From contig CAMCQY010000018.1 in the NCBI GenBank assembly GCA_945877135.1, forward strand, positions 1 through 41,578: a stretch of 41,578 nucleotides of DNA, read 5' to 3'. Under the pieces are notes generated by a model that saw only the letters and a list, made by a program, of their open reading frames with translations, did not search any database and had not been told where the DNA came from. This document shows, piece after piece, positions 6,228 through 15,484 of the stretch. Numbering within the stretch: the stretch's first letter is position 1; each line of letters starts with the position of its first letter. This DNA comes from Candidatus Kuenenia stuttgartensis. Its GTDB lineage: Bacteria; Planctomycetota; Planctomycetia; Pirellulales; UBA1268. The position numbers and the translations under genes are program-made.

Positions 6228-8828
6228 CTACTCGCCGAACAGTGACAGCTGGTCGGCCGGGTCGGCCTTCCGGCGTGTCTTGACGGGCGGTGTGCCGCTT
6301 GCGCCGTGGGACTCGAATCCGAGCAGCAGGTCACGGGCCCGCGCGATCACCTGCTCCGGCACGCCCGCCAATCGGGCCACGTGCACTCCCCAGCTCTTGT
6401 CGGCCGCGCCGGGCACCACCTGGTGGAGAAACACGAGCTGATCGCGATGCTGCTTCACGAGCACCTGCACGTTGCTCACACCCGCAAGCCGGTCGAGTGA
6501 GGCCAGCTGAAGATAGTGTGTTGCGAACAGCGTGCGGCAGCCAATTCTGCCCTGCAGATGCTCGACGACGGCCTGAGCGATGGCGAGTCCATCGAACGTG
6601 CTCGTGCCCCGGCCTACCTCGTCGAGGATCACGAGGCTGCGTGGCGTGGCCCGATTGAGGATCCGCGCCGTCTGCGACATTTCGACAAGGAACGTGCTCG
6701 CACCGCGGGCGAGGTCATCCCCCGCGCCGATCCGGGCGAAGAGCCGATCCACGATGCCAACACGGGCCCGCTTCGCGGGAACGAAGCTGCCGGCCTGCGC
6801 CAGCACAGTGACGAGCGCCGCCTGCCGGATGAACGTGCTCTTGCCGCCCATGTTGGGACCGGTCACAAGGAGAATCGCCGGAGCTGGATTTGCGGCTGCG
6901 GCAGGCAGCGACGATAGCATCAGGTCGTTGGCCACGAGCGTGCCCGCCGGGAGCAGATCCTCGAGCACTGGATGGCGGCCCGCCTCGACGAACAGGTCGC
7001 CCCCCTCCGTGATCTCGGGCCGCACCCAGCCTCGCGACCGGGCCACGTCGGCCAGTGAGCGGAGTACGTCGAGCGTGGCGAGGATCGTGGCCACGCGGTC
7101 GAGGGCGGCGCGGTGCTCGGCTGCGAAGAGCCGCAACAGTTCGAGCAGCTCGATCTCCCGCCGCAACGACTCCTCCTCCGCGCCGAGCACCTGCCGCTGA
7201 CGGTCGTCGAGTTCCGGCGTGGTGTAGCGTTCCGCATTCTTTACCGTCTGCTTGCGGATGTAATCGGCGGGCACCTTCGCCGCTTGGCCGCGGCTCACCT
7301 CCAGGAAGAAGCCAAACACGCGGTTGAAGCCGACCTTGAGCGTGGGGATGCCGGTCCGCTCGATCTGCTCGGCCTGATAGCGGGCGATCCATGCCTTGCC
7401 GCCAGACGCCATCTCGACGAGTTCGTCGAGCCGCGGGTCGAATCCCGACCGCACGAAGCCGCCGTCGCGGGCAAACACCGGGCAGCCCTCGCGGAGCGTC
7501 GCGTTGATTCGCCGGGAGAGTTCCTCGCACGGATCGATGGCGTCGCGAAGTTCGGCAAGCAGGCCGTCGCTGCCCGCGAGCACCGTGATCAGGTCGGGCA
7601 GGATCGCCGTGGCCCGGCCAATCCGTTCGATGTCGCGCGGGCCCGCGCGGCCCGAGATCACTCGGCTGATCAGCCGCTCGAGGTCGCCGATGCCGGTGAG
7701 CTTCTCGGCCAGCCTCGCGGCAAGCGACGGATTGCCCACGAGCGTGGCCACGGCGTCGAGCCGGCGGTCGATCTGGACCTTGGCGATGAGCGGCGCCGAG
7801 AGCCACTCCACGAGCAGGCGAGAGCCCATTGGCGACTTCGTGCGATCGACCACGCCGGCGAGCGTTCCCTCGCGGCGGCTGGTGCCACCTGTCGTCGACC
7901 GCACCAGTTCCAGGCTGCGACGCGAGGCCTCGTCGATCTCCATGCGGTGGCCAGGCCGCCAGGCCGAAAGCGTGGCGATACGGGAGACCGCAGCAGGTTC
8001 GTTTTCTTCCAGATACGCGACGACGCCGCCGGCGGCCACGATGCCGGGGAGATCAGCGGGCAGTTCGAAGCCCAGACCTTCCAGCCGCTTCTGCCCGAGT
8101 GCGCGGTCTACCGCAGTCTGCGCGGAGGTCTCTTCGAACCACCAGTCGGGACGGACCGTCACCGCGCATCCGGCCGACAGCATGCCGCCGCCCGCCTCGC
8201 GGACGATTGTCTCGACGCCCTCGCGATCCTTTTCCGCGCAGAGGCATTCGGTCGGGTCGAGGCGGAGAAGCAGGTCAGGCACGTCGTCACGGGGCATGAC
8301 CGCCGCCTCGAAGCGCCCCGCCGCCACATCGATCCAGGCAACTCCGCAGAGGACGTCGTCAATCGCCCTCGCGATCTCGTCGCCAGCTAGCGCTGCGGCG
8401 TCGGCCGCCCGCGTGGCCACCGCCCGGGGCACGATCGCCACGAGCCAGTTGCGTTTCGTCGGATCGAGCAACGATTCATCCGAGGCAATGCCGGGCGTGA
8501 CGATCCGCGTCACCTCGCGACGGAGAATGCCCTTGGTCGGCTTTCCATCGGTCGAAGCCGGCCCGTCGATTTGTTCGCAGATGGCGACCCGTCGGCCGAC
8601 GGCCACGAGCTTCACCAGCTGCACGTCGAGCTGATGGTGTGGAAAGCCGGCCATCGGCAGGGCGTCGGGCCCCTTGTCGCGGCTGGTGAGCGTGAGGTCG
8701 AGGAGATCGGCCGCCTCGCGGGCGTCGTCGCCAAAGAGTTCGTAGAAATCCCCCATGCGAAACAGCACCAGCGCCCCCGGGCACCGGGCCTTCGCCGCCT
8801 CGAACTGCTGCATCATTGGTGACGCCAT
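6228..8828 (-). CDS. mutS: DNA mismatch repair protein MutS
   Basis: An 866-residue MutS, close to the 853 of E. coli. It recognises mismatches and small loops and starts post-replication repair. The N-terminal domain has the mismatch-contacting Phe-x-Glu motif (GDFYELFGDDA). The connector and lever domains follow, then the ABC ATPase with Walker A (GPNMGGKSTF), signature and Walker B (VILDEVGRGTSTFDGLAIAQ), and FATHYLQL as switch. The start MASPMMQQFEAAKA matches the usual MutS N-terminus; longer versions would run into the SRP RNA locus. No mutL is in the window. The gene is divergent from the SRP RNA gene, and its stop faces a repeat cluster. Confidence 0.97.
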   Translation of the reverse strand: MASPMMQQFEAAKARCPGALVLFRMGDFYELFGDDAREAADLLDLTLTSRDKGPDALPMAGFPHHQLDVQLVKLVAVGRRVAICEQIDGPASTDGKPTKGILRREVTRIVTPGIASDESLLDPTKRNWLVAIVPRAVATRAADAAALAGDEIARAIDDVLCGVAWIDVAAGRFEAAVMPRDDVPDLLLRLDPTECLCAEKDREGVETIVREAGGGMLSAGCAVTVRPDWWFEETSAQTAVDRALGQKRLEGLGFELPADLPGIVAAGGVVAYLEENEPAAVSRIATLSAWRPGHRMEIDEASRRSLELVRSTTGGTSRREGTLAGVVDRTKSPMGSRLLVEWLSAPLIAKVQIDRRLDAVATLVGNPSLAARLAEKLTGIGDLERLISRVISGRAGPRDIERIGRATAILPDLITVLAGSDGLLAELRDAIDPCEELSRRINATLREGCPVFARDGGFVRSGFDPRLDELVEMASGGKAWIARYQAEQIERTGIPTLKVGFNRVFGFFLEVSRGQAAKVPADYIRKQTVKNAERYTTPELDDRQRQVLGAEEESLRREIELLELLRLFAAEHRAALDRVATILATLDVLRSLADVARSRGWVRPEITEGGDLFVEAGRHPVLEDLLPAGTLVANDLMLSSLPAAAANPAPAILLVTGPNMGGKSTFIRQAALVTVLAQAGSFVPAKRARVGIVDRLFARIGAGDDLARGASTFLVEMSQTARILNRATPRSLVILDEVGRGTSTFDGLAIAQAVVEHLQGRIGCRTLFATHYLQLASLDRLAGVSNVQVLVKQHRDQLVFLHQVVPGAADKSWGVHVARLAGVPEQVIARARDLLLGFESHGASGTPPVKTRRKADPADQLSLFGE

Positions 8829-8850
8829 AGGCGGGAAAATGTAGCAGCCT

Positions 8851-8879
8851 TTGACCGCGTGCGCGACGCGGCGTACAAA
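8851..8879 (+). promoter_or_regulatory. Sigma-70 promoter of the SRP RNA gene
   Basis: TTGACC (8851-8856), a 17-bp spacer, then TACAAA (8874-8879). This predicts a start at G8886, only a few bases before the SRP RNA closing stem. It is the best-matching promoter that I see in the window. Confidence 0.7.
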
Positions 8880-8885
8880 ACACAT

Positions 8886-9003
8886 GGTGCGAACGCCGAT
8901 GAGAGGCCCCTGCGATGGGGGCCTGTGAACCTGGTCAGGGCTTAACCGCAGCAGCCATAAGCAGTCGCTCCTTTGTGCGGTGGGCCTCTCATCGGCGTCC
9001 GGC
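8886..9003 (+). ncRNA. ffs: Signal recognition particle RNA, small bacterial type (4.5S)
   Basis: The RNA partner of Ffh in co-translational membrane targeting. A long closing stem is formed by ACGCCGATGAGAGGCCC (from 8893) and its complement ending at 8998. The conserved domain-IV tip reads GGTCAGG, ten bases, then AGCAGCC (8934-8956), matching the arrangement of E. coli 4.5S RNA, in which the same ten-base span holds the GGAA loop. Here the loop bases are TAAC (8943-8946), which fits the URRC class instead. It lies just upstream of dnaX, as the SRP RNA gene does in Bacillus. The ends are approximate. Confidence 0.9.
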
Positions 9004-9050
9004 CCCGTCCCCCGCACTGCATGCTCCCGCGCACCACAACGCTATCTTCT

Positions 9051-11048
9051 ATGGAACCATCTGTAGAGAAGAGGGCTATAGAGAGCGAACCAGCCTCCGA
9101 CGCAGGCCCCGTTTCTGCTCCGGTGCAGGGATATCAGGTGGTGGCCCGCCGCTACCGCCCGCAAAGGTTCGACGAACTGGTCGGCCAGGAGCACGTCGCC
9201 CGTGGCCTGTCGGGTGCGATCGAGTCGGGCCGGATCGGTCACGCCTATCTCTTCACCGGCGCGCGCGGCGTGGGCAAGACGAGCGCGGCCCGCATCTATG
9301 CCAAGGCGCTTGAATGCACCAGTCGCGTCCGTGGCGAGCCCTGCAATGTCTGCGACTCCTGCCTGGGAATCTCGGCCGGGCAGGATGTGGACGTGGTGGA
9401 GATCGACGCCGCCAGCAACCGCGGCATCGACGAAATGAGGCAGCTGCGGCAGAACGTCGCCGTCAGGCCGGCGCGGGGCCACTACAAAACCTACATCATC
9501 GACGAAGTGCACATGCTCACGCGGGAGGCGTTCAACGCGCTCCTCAAGACGCTGGAGGAGCCGCCGGCCCACGTGAAGTTCGTGCTCTGCACGACCGAGC
9601 CCGACAAGCTGCCGATCACGATTCTCTCCCGCTGTCAGCGATTTGACTTTCAGACTGTCGATCCGCCGGCGATCGCCCGCCGCCTCGCCCAGATCGTGGA
9701 GGCCGAGGGGGCTCGAGTCACTCCCGACGCGCTGGCCCTGATCGCCCGCCGCGCGGCCGGCAGCATGCGAGACAGCCAGTCGCTTTTGGAACAGCTCCTC
9801 GGATCGGCTGACGGCTCGATCGGAGTGGACGAGGTGCATGCGGTGATCGGCACCGGCCGCGAAGAAAAAGTCGGCGGACTCATCGCCTGCCTGGCCGCAC
9901 GCGACGCCCGCGGCGCGCTTGCGGCGTTTGATGCGGCGACCGCCGGGGGTGCCGATCCCGGCGGGGTACTGGAGCAGGTGATGGCGGCACTCCGCGACAG
10001 CCTGCTGGCGAGCGTAGGCTGCGGCGCCGAACTGATGCTGCAGGGCGAGGGGCTCGGCGTTGATCTGGCCGCAGTCGGCCGCTCGACCGGCACCGTCACG
10101 CTCCTGGCCATGCTCCAGATCATCGACCATGCCCTCGGACGCATGCGGTCGAGCGGCCATGCCGCCGTGCTCGCTGAGATGGCGATCGTGCGACTGGCCA
10201 CTCTGGAAGACCTCGACAGCCTTGCAGACGCCGTGGAGCGGGTGGGGACGGAGCCGGTGGGCCCGACCTCTCCTTCAGGGCGGCCCGCTCCGGCGGCGCG
10301 GCCGACGCCAACGGCCCGGCCGGCTGAGCCCGTGCGCGAAAAAAAAACGACCGACCTAACCGGGCCGGCCCCGACCGTCGGCCATCCTGAGCCTGTCGCG
10401 GCCGATAGCTACGTTGCATCGGTTCCGGTCGAGCCAACGACCGTCGCGCGTGCCAGCCCGCCGGCCACGGAGCCGCCGAGTCTCCCTGCCGATCCGCTCG
10501 ATGCGTGGCGTCGGGCTGCCGAGGGGGTGGGAGGACTCGCGGTCGACTTCGCGGAACTTGCCAGTCGGGCGTCGTGGCGGGACGACGTGCTGGAGGTCGT
10601 GCTGCCGGGGTCCGCAGGCAACGCCGTATCGTTTCTCAGACGCCCCGAGATTGCCGCTGGGTTGACGCGGTCGCTGACCGAACTCGCCGGGAGGCCCGTG
10701 CGTCACACTCTGGCGATCGACTCATCGTCCGAGCCACTGGCTGCAGCGCCTGAGTCCGAGGGTCGGGCAGCTGGCGCAGGCGAACGTGGAAGGCCGGCCA
10801 TGTCGCAGGCAGCCATGCTGCGTGAGGTGGCAGAGCATCCGATGGTGGCCCATGTTCGCACGCTGTTCGATGCCGCGGTCCGCAAGGTGGAGCCGGCTCG
10901 TCCGCAGCCTGCCGCGGCGATTCAGCCGGCGGTCGCGTCTGCGGGAGTTGCGTCGGCGGGGATCGCTGCATCGGAAGACGATGAACGCGACTTCGCGGCC
11001 AAGCAGGGTGCCGATGGCGGCGAAGACTATGGAGGCATCGATGGCTGA
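9051..11048 (+). CDS. dnaX: DNA polymerase III subunits tau/gamma
   Basis: The clamp-loader ATPase, 665 residues as tau. It has Walker A GARGVGKT at residues 70-77 and a zinc module with Cys89, 98, 101 and 104. Walker B follows (YIIDEVHML), then sensor and SRC motifs (TTEPDKLPITILSRCQRF) and domain III. A Pro/Ala-rich linker from about residue 400 leads to the tau-specific C-terminus (LDAWRRAAEGVGGL onward). A run of nine A at 10339-10347 (codons 430-432) is a likely slippage site; both other frames stop within 15 codons, giving a gamma-sized product. I chose the ATG at 9051; another ATG at 9021 is possible but closer to the SRP RNA end. The gene overlaps recR by 8 bases. The ybaB gene, often between dnaX and recR, is absent. 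Confidence 0.96.
   Translation: MEPSVEKRAIESEPASDAGPVSAPVQGYQVVARRYRPQRFDELVGQEHVARGLSGAIESGRIGHAYLFTGARGVGKTSAARIYAKALECTSRVRGEPCNVCDSCLGISAGQDVDVVEIDAASNRGIDEMRQLRQNVAVRPARGHYKTYIIDEVHMLTREAFNALLKTLEEPPAHVKFVLCTTEPDKLPITILSRCQRFDFQTVDPPAIARRLAQIVEAEGARVTPDALALIARRAAGSMRDSQSLLEQLLGSADGSIGVDEVHAVIGTGREEKVGGLIACLAARDARGALAAFDAATAGGADPGGVLEQVMAALRDSLLASVGCGAELMLQGEGLGVDLAAVGRSTGTVTLLAMLQIIDHALGRMRSSGHAAVLAEMAIVRLATLEDLDSLADAVERVGTEPVGPTSPSGRPAPAARPTPTARPAEPVREKKTTDLTGPAPTVGHPEPVAADSYVASVPVEPTTVARASPPATEPPSLPADPLDAWRRAAEGVGGLAVDFAELASRASWRDDVLEVVLPGSAGNAVSFLRRPEIAAGLTRSLTELAGRPVRHTLAIDSSSEPLAAAPESEGRAAGAGERGRPAMSQAAMLREVAEHPMVAHVRTLFDAAVRKVEPARPQPAAAIQPAVASAGVASAGIAASEDDERDFAAKQGADGGEDYGGIDG
10339..10390 (+). 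promoter_or_regulatory. Candidate A9 frameshift/slippage site in dnaX
   Basis: GAA-AAA-AAA-ACG in the tau frame contains A9 at 10339-10347. After a shift to the +1 frame translation stops at TAA 10357-10359; in the -1 frame it stops at TGA 10388-10390. A GC-rich segment, with GGCCG and CGGCC able to pair, follows at about 10364-10383. The position, codons 430-432, matches that of the E. coli gamma frameshift. Function is inferred. Confidence 0.55.
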
Positions 11049-11640
11049 GGAACGTGGTCCGATTGCGCGGCTCATCGACTATTTTGCCGACCTGCCCGGT
11101 ATCGGTCGAAAGTCGGCCGAGCGACTCGCCTATCATGTGCTGGGCATGTCGCGGGCCGAGGCCATCGCATTCGCCGATGCCATCCGCGCCGTCAAGGAAA
11201 ACCTCCGTCCCTGCAAGGCCTGCTTCAATCTGGCGGAGGGTGACGAGTGCGCGATCTGCCGCGATCCCAAACGCGACCGTGGCCTGCTCTGCGTGGTGGA
11301 GCAGGTTCGAGATCTGTTGGCCCTGGAAGAGGCTGGCGGCTATCGAGGTCTCTACCACGTGTTGCAGGGCAGGGTCGCGCCGCTCGAGGGGAACGGCCCC
11401 GACAAGCTCACCATCGACAGACTCGTCGAGCGGGTGAGACAGGGCGGCTTCCGCGAGGTGATCATGGGCACGACGCCCAACGTGGAAGGCGATGGCACGG
11501 CGCTGGTGATCGCCGGGCGGCTGGCCGGACTTCCGATCGTGATCACCAAACTGGCCCGTGGTCTCACCGTGGGCGCTTCGTTGCAGCAGGCCAACAGGGA
11601 AATGCTCTCCGATGCGATCTCCAGCCGACAGAAACTGTAG
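11041..11640 (+). CDS. recR: Recombination protein RecR
   Basis: A 199-residue recombination mediator that works with RecF/RecO to load RecA on gapped DNA. It has an N-terminal helix-hairpin-helix (IDYFADLPGIGRKSAERLAY), a four-Cys zinc finger (Cys58, 61, 70, 73), a Toprim domain beginning LLCVVEQVRDLLALE, and the C-terminal Walker-like PNVEGDGTALVIAGRL. The start codon lies within the last 8 bases of dnaX, so the two are co-translated. Confidence 0.97.
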   Translation: MAEERGPIARLIDYFADLPGIGRKSAERLAYHVLGMSRAEAIAFADAIRAVKENLRPCKACFNLAEGDECAICRDPKRDRGLLCVVEQVRDLLALEEAGGYRGLYHVLQGRVAPLEGNGPDKLTIDRLVERVRQGGFREVIMGTTPNVEGDGTALVIAGRLAGLPIVITKLARGLTVGASLQQANREMLSDAISSRQKL

Positions 11641-11772
11641 GGCTTTCTCCAAACAGGGTATGATCGGGGATCGTGGGAGAAGTCGTTGGTGACGTTCATT
11701 CCACGTGAGCAGGCGGTGGACAGCCGCCGAGGATTCCCGTGAGTCGGTACCGCGCGTAAGGAAGAATCAGCC

Positions 11773-13386
11773 ATGCGGATGTCGTTCGGCCAGGAAATGC
11801 GGATGGCGCAGAAGCAGATGCTTGCGCCGCGCATGATCCAGTCGATGGAGATCCTACAACTGCCCGTGATGGCGCTCGAGGAGCGGATCGAGCAGGAAAT
11901 CCAGAACAACGAGACGCTCGAGGTCGATGAGCCGGGGGTCGACGATGCTACCGGTGGGGCAACGGCAGCGGACGCGGCTGGCGGTCAGCAGGAAGCGGGG
12001 CCGGAGGCGTCGACCAAGACGGTGGACGAACGGCCGCTGATCGTGGACCAGGAGCACGCCAATCAGGCCGACTTCGAACGGTCCTATGACTGGACGAACC
12101 TCTACCCTGATTCCGACGACGACCGCAGCCGCCCCTCGGCGGCACAGATCGACGAGGCCGGCGATCGCTATCTCGACGCCATGGCCAACATGGCCGAGCG
12201 GCCCGAAACGCTGTCGGACCATCTCCACGACCAACTCTCCAACTACGAGCTCAGCGAGGCCGAACGGCAGGCTGCAGACAAGATCATCTACAACCTCGAC
12301 GTCAACGGCTATCTGCCGATGCCGCTCGAGGAATTGATCGATTCGGACGGGCCGCAGGAGCAGCTGCCGCAGCTGCAAAAGGCGCTGACCGTGGTGCAGG
12401 GCATGGATCCGCCGGGGGTGGGTGCACGCGATCTGAAGGAATGCCTGCTCCTGCAGATCCGTCCCGACATGCCGAATGCCCGGCAGCTGCGTCGGCTCGT
12501 CTCCGAACACCTGGAAGACCTCGCCGGCAACAGGCTGCCGCTCATCGTCCGCAAGACTGGCTTCACGATCGAGCAGATCGAAGGATTGCGGGAGCAACTC
12601 CACAGCCTCAAGCCCAAGCCGGGTGCCGTGTTCACGCAGCCCTTCGTGCCCGTCGTCAAGCCCGATGTCTACGTCGATCAGCAGCCCGACGGCATGTGGA
12701 AGGTGCGGCTCGAGGAGGTCGATCTGCCGAACCTGCGGATCAGCCCCACCTACCGTGAGATGCTCCATTCGCCTGCCACGCCCCTTGCCACCCGTGAGTA
12801 CATCAAGCGGAAGATCAACGCCGCCCAGTGGCTTATCGAGTCAATCGAGCAACGCCGCAGCACGCTCCTGAAGACGACGCAGGCGATCGTCGATCACCAG
12901 ACGCGGTTCCTCTCTGAAGGTCCCGAGGCGATCGAACCGCTCAAGATGCAGCAGATTGCCGACCGCATCGGGATGCATGTCACGACCGTGAGCCGGGCCG
13001 TCGATGACAAATGGCTTCAGACGCCTCGCGGCCTCTATCCCCTGCGAAGGTTCTTCGTGGGCGGCACCGTCAGCGCCGACGGCGATGAGGTGGCCTGGGA
13101 CACCGTCCGCGTGAAGCTTCAGGAAATCATCGACGGTGAGCCGAAGGACAGGCCCTACAGCGACGACGATCTGATCAAGATCCTCGGCAAGCAGGGGATC
13201 ACCGTGGCCCGGCGGACTGTGACGAAATACCGTAAGGCCATGGATATCCCATCCTCCCGGCAGCGCCGTGACTGGAAATTGGTTCGCGACGCCAAGCCCG
13301 AGAAAGCACCGGCCGATGAGGCCCTGGCCAACGGGACGACGGCCGACGACGCGATGGGCGACAAAAGGGATGTGTCGCCGGAGTAA
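11773..13386 (+). CDS. rpoN: RNA polymerase sigma-54 factor
   Basis: A 537-residue sigma-54. Region I is Gln/Leu-rich ([20 protein letters not shown], then [17 protein letters not shown]). An acidic region II follows (about residues 50-130), then the core-binding domain, the helix-turn-helix ([14 protein letters not shown]) and the RpoN box ([15 protein letters not shown]), which reads the -24 element. It directs transcription that needs AAA+ activators; none is nearby. The gene starts 132 bp after recR. Region II is longer and more acidic than in E. coli. No sigma-54 promoter was identified in the window. Confidence 0.97.
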   Translation: MRMSFGQEMRMAQKQMLAPRMIQSMEILQLPVMALEERIEQEIQNNETLEVDEPGVDDATGGATAADAAGGQQEAGPEASTKTVDERPLIVDQEHANQADFERSYDWTNLYPDSDDDRSRPSAAQIDEAGDRYLDAMANMAERPETLSDHLHDQLSNYELSEAERQAADKIIYNLDVNGYLPMPLEELIDSDGPQEQLPQLQKALTVVQGMDPPGVGARDLKECLLLQIRPDMPNARQLRRLVSEHLEDLAGNRLPLIVRKTGFTIEQIEGLREQLHSLKPKPGAVFTQPFVPVVKPDVYVDQQPDGMWKVRLEEVDLPNLRISPTYREMLHSPATPLATREYIKRKINAAQWLIESIEQRRSTLLKTTQAIVDHQTRFLSEGPEAIEPLKMQQIADRIGMHVTTVSRAVDDKWLQTPRGLYPLRRFFVGGTVSADGDEVAWDTVRVKLQEIIDGEPKDRPYSDDDLIKILGKQGITVARRTVTKYRKAMDIPSSRQRRDWKLVRDAKPEKAPADEALANGTTADDAMGDKRDVSPE

Positions 13387-13502
13387 GGCGGTTTCGCTCC
13401 CCCGACAATCGGGCCGACTTGCCGGTTTCCCCAGGCGCGGTCTACGATGCCATCGCCGAAGTCTGCCGCGGAGTTCACCGCCGGCAGTGGAGGACCCCGC
13501 CC

Positions 13503-13976
13503 ATGCGATGCCCCTTCTGCCGCGCCGACAACGACCGTGTGATCGATTCACGCGCCGGCGATGACGGCGCCTCGATTCGGCGGCGTCGGGAATGCGTCGG
13601 CTGCCGTCGGCGGTTTACGACCTATGAACGGGTTGAACGCCAGCTGCTCTCCGTGGTGAAGAAGGGGGGCGATCGGGAGCCCTTCGATCGCGACAAGATC
13701 AAGCGGGGGCTGGCCAAGGCCTGCTGGAAGCGGCCGGTGACCGAGGACGACATCGAAGGCGTGGTGTCGGCACTCGAGGCGGAGCTGTATGGCAGCTATG
13801 AGACGGAGGTGCCCAGCGGCGTGCTCGGCGAGCGGCTGATGGAACTGCTCAAGGCGCTCGACACCGTGGCGTACGTGCGATTTGCCAGCGTCTACCGCGA
13901 GTTCAAGGATGTGCGTGACTTCGTCGAGGAGTTGGAGCCGATCCTGGCCGAGACGACGATTCAGGAGCGGACGTAG
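13503..13976 (+). CDS. nrdR: Transcriptional repressor NrdR
   Basis: A 157-residue regulator of ribonucleotide reductase genes. The zinc ribbon uses Cys3, Cys6, Cys31 and Cys34 ([32 protein letters not shown]). An ATP-cone domain senses ATP/dATP ([20 protein letters not shown]). I chose the ATG at 13503, since NrdR starts at MxCPxC; a longer frame adds 28 unrelated residues. No nrd genes are in the window. Its last 16 bases overlap the end of convergent moaC. Confidence 0.96.
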   Translation: MRCPFCRADNDRVIDSRAGDDGASIRRRRECVGCRRRFTTYERVERQLLSVVKKGGDREPFDRDKIKRGLAKACWKRPVTEDDIEGVVSALEAELYGSYETEVPSGVLGERLMELLKALDTVAYVRFASVYREFKDVRDFVEELEPILAETTIQERT

Positions 13977-14416
13977 TCGCCTCGACTACCCCCAGTCTTC
14001 TCTTCAAGCTGGATGGCCTCGATCGACATGCCGCGGTCGATCGACTTGCACATGTCGTAGATCGTGAGGGCCGCGGCGGTGACGGCGGTGAGCGCTTCCA
14101 TTTCGACGCCTGTCCGGGCCGTTGCCCGGACGACGGCCTCGATGGCGACGCAATTTGGTTCGGGAAACGTCAGCGACACTTCCACCGAGTCGATCGGCAA
14201 CGGATGACACAGCGGCACGATGTCGCTCGTCCGCTTGGCGGCCATGATGCCGGCCAGCCGCGCCGTGGCGATGGCGTCGCCCTTGTCGAGCTCCAGAGCC
14301 TGGATGCGGCGGAGCGTCTCAGGCAGGGCCCGCAGGCGGGCTGAGGCCCGGGCTGTGCGAAGCGAGACCGGCTTGGAGCCGACGTCGATCATCCGGATGC
14401 CGTGGGGAGTGCTCAT
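13961..14416 (-). CDS. moaC: Cyclic pyranopterin monophosphate synthase MoaC
   Basis: A 151-residue enzyme of the second half of the first step of molybdenum cofactor synthesis, acting after MoaA. Hallmarks are [51 protein letters not shown] and MCKSIDRGM; Asp121 and Lys124 match the catalytic Asp128/Lys131 of E. coli. I chose the ATG at 14416, just before [11 protein letters not shown]; 14 further residues upstream look spurious. No other moa or moe gene is in the window. The product would serve molybdoenzymes such as the FdhF-like protein at 3651. Confidence 0.95.
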   Translation of the reverse strand: MSTPHGIRMIDVGSKPVSLRTARASARLRALPETLRRIQALELDKGDAIATARLAGIMAAKRTSDIVPLCHPLPIDSVEVSLTFPEPNCVAIEAVVRATARTGVEMEALTAVTAAALTIYDMCKSIDRGMSIEAIQLEEKTGGSRGDYVRS

Positions 14417-14436
14417 AAATTGCATGGTAATGCACA

Positions 14437-14467
14437 AGGGCCGGCGTGTCTGCGACACGCCGGCCCT
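14437..14467. terminator. Perfect 14-bp hairpin between moaC and the HTH-receiver gene
   Basis: AGGGCCGGCGTGTC (14437-14450) pairs perfectly with GACACGCCGGCCCT (14454-14467) over a TGC loop. It lies 33 bases past the stop of the minus-strand gene at 14500 and just before moaC. No clear U-tract follows, so it may terminate inefficiently or act in RNA stability. Confidence 0.55.
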
Positions 14468-14499
14468 CGGCTATGGGGTTGGACGCTTCCAGCTGGCGT

Positions 14500-15072
14500 T
14501 TAGACCAGTTCCTTGCGGGCACCGATCAGCGTGCGGAGACGCTCGGCCAGCAGGGCGACGTCGAACGGCTTTTTGAAGCTCTCGTTGACGTGGGCCCGAT
14601 CCACCGTGATCTGCGAGCCGTCGTCCGGCAGCAGGGCGATCACGATGGTGTCGGCATACTCCGGATTGCGACGCAGGTTCTGGCAGATCTGCTGGGCGTC
14701 GATGCGTCCGATCGAGTAGTCCACCACGATGCAATCGGGATGGAAGCTCTCGGCCTGGATGCCTGCCTCGAAGCCGCTGGCAGCCACCTGGATCTTGAAC
14801 GACTTCTCGACCGGCAGCTGCTTCTTGAGGTTCTCGATCAGAACCTGATCCTGGCCAACGAGCAGCACTTTTGCCATCGCCTCGTCCTCGAGGTCGCCGA
14901 GCGGCATTCCGTGCTCCTTCAAGAACTTGATCAGGTATTCGCGGGGAATGCGGCGATCCTGGCTGCCCGGAATGCGGTAGCCCTTCAGCCGACCCGAATC
15001 AAACCATTTGCTCACCGTGCGGGGAGCAACTTTACAGATCTTGGCGACCTGGCCTGTCGTGAAAACCTTCAT
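14500..15072 (-). CDS. HTH (MerR/BldC-like) protein with a degenerate receiver domain
   Basis: A 190-residue protein. Residues 1-58 form an excisionase/BldC-like winged helix (MKVFTTGQVAKICKVAPRTV, then KWFDSGRLKGYRIPGSQDRR). Residues about 68-190 resemble a response-regulator receiver: KVLLVGQDQVLIENL, CIVVDYSIGRIDAQQI with a possible phosphoacceptor Asp, and ESFKKPFD with the conserved Lys. The usual N-terminal acidic pair is reduced to QD, and the Thr/Ser after strand 4 is replaced (IALLPDDG), so normal phosphorylation is doubtful. The start at 15072 has GGAG upstream. There is no adjacent kinase. Probably a DNA-binding regulator that senses something other than a standard phosphorelay. 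Confidence 0.82.
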   Translation of the reverse strand: MKVFTTGQVAKICKVAPRTVSKWFDSGRLKGYRIPGSQDRRIPREYLIKFLKEHGMPLGDLEDEAMAKVLLVGQDQVLIENLKKQLPVEKSFKIQVAASGFEAGIQAESFHPDCIVVDYSIGRIDAQQICQNLRRNPEYADTIVIALLPDDGSQITVDRAHVNESFKKPFDVALLAERLRTLIGARKELV

Positions 15073-15484
15073 CACTTGGACTCCATGTGGATCATTCGTG
15101 TCCGGAACTGTCCTGGCCAGCCCGCACCCTTCTGAGCAGCGGAACCCAGCCCCCCATGACGCGGAAATGCCGTTGTGGAATCGACCGCGTCGTCGACCCC
15201 ACAAAGTCCGGCCTTGAGGCAGCGGGAGGGGGTGTGAGAGGGAACCGGACACGACAGACGCGCAAAGGCGCTGCCGTCCGGCTCCATGACTCGCAGGTGT
15301 CCCCCCCTGCCTCTGCCCGCGGCCGTGACCGGGTTTTTCACCCGGACACGTTCGCGGCATGACCGCACAGAGGGTTAGATCGAAAGATCACGTCGTGAGA
15401 CTTGAGCCGTTCTTCGGGAAAGCACCGGTCAGACCGGGTGATCCGACGGCCGGCAGGGCATGAGACACGGGTGCAGACCGGGGC
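15073..15484. other. Intergenic region, no gene recognised
   Basis: A 412-bp gap between the minus-strand SMC gene end and the start of the minus-strand HTH-receiver gene. It should hold the promoter of the latter. I see a small hairpin (CCGGGT/ACCCGG near 15330-15346) and GC-rich sequence, but no convincing coding frame, tRNA or repeat. Confidence 0.4.

Noticed and set aside
7113-8634. Long plus-strand frames opposite mutS
   Set aside because: Antisense shadows of mutS; no motif or start signal.
9042-10160. 372-codon frame antisense to dnaX
   Set aside because: Shadow of dnaX without recognisable domains.
11641-11772. Promoter of rpoN at the TATGAT near 11658
   Set aside because: No -35 box at 16-18 bp; a -10-like match alone is too common.
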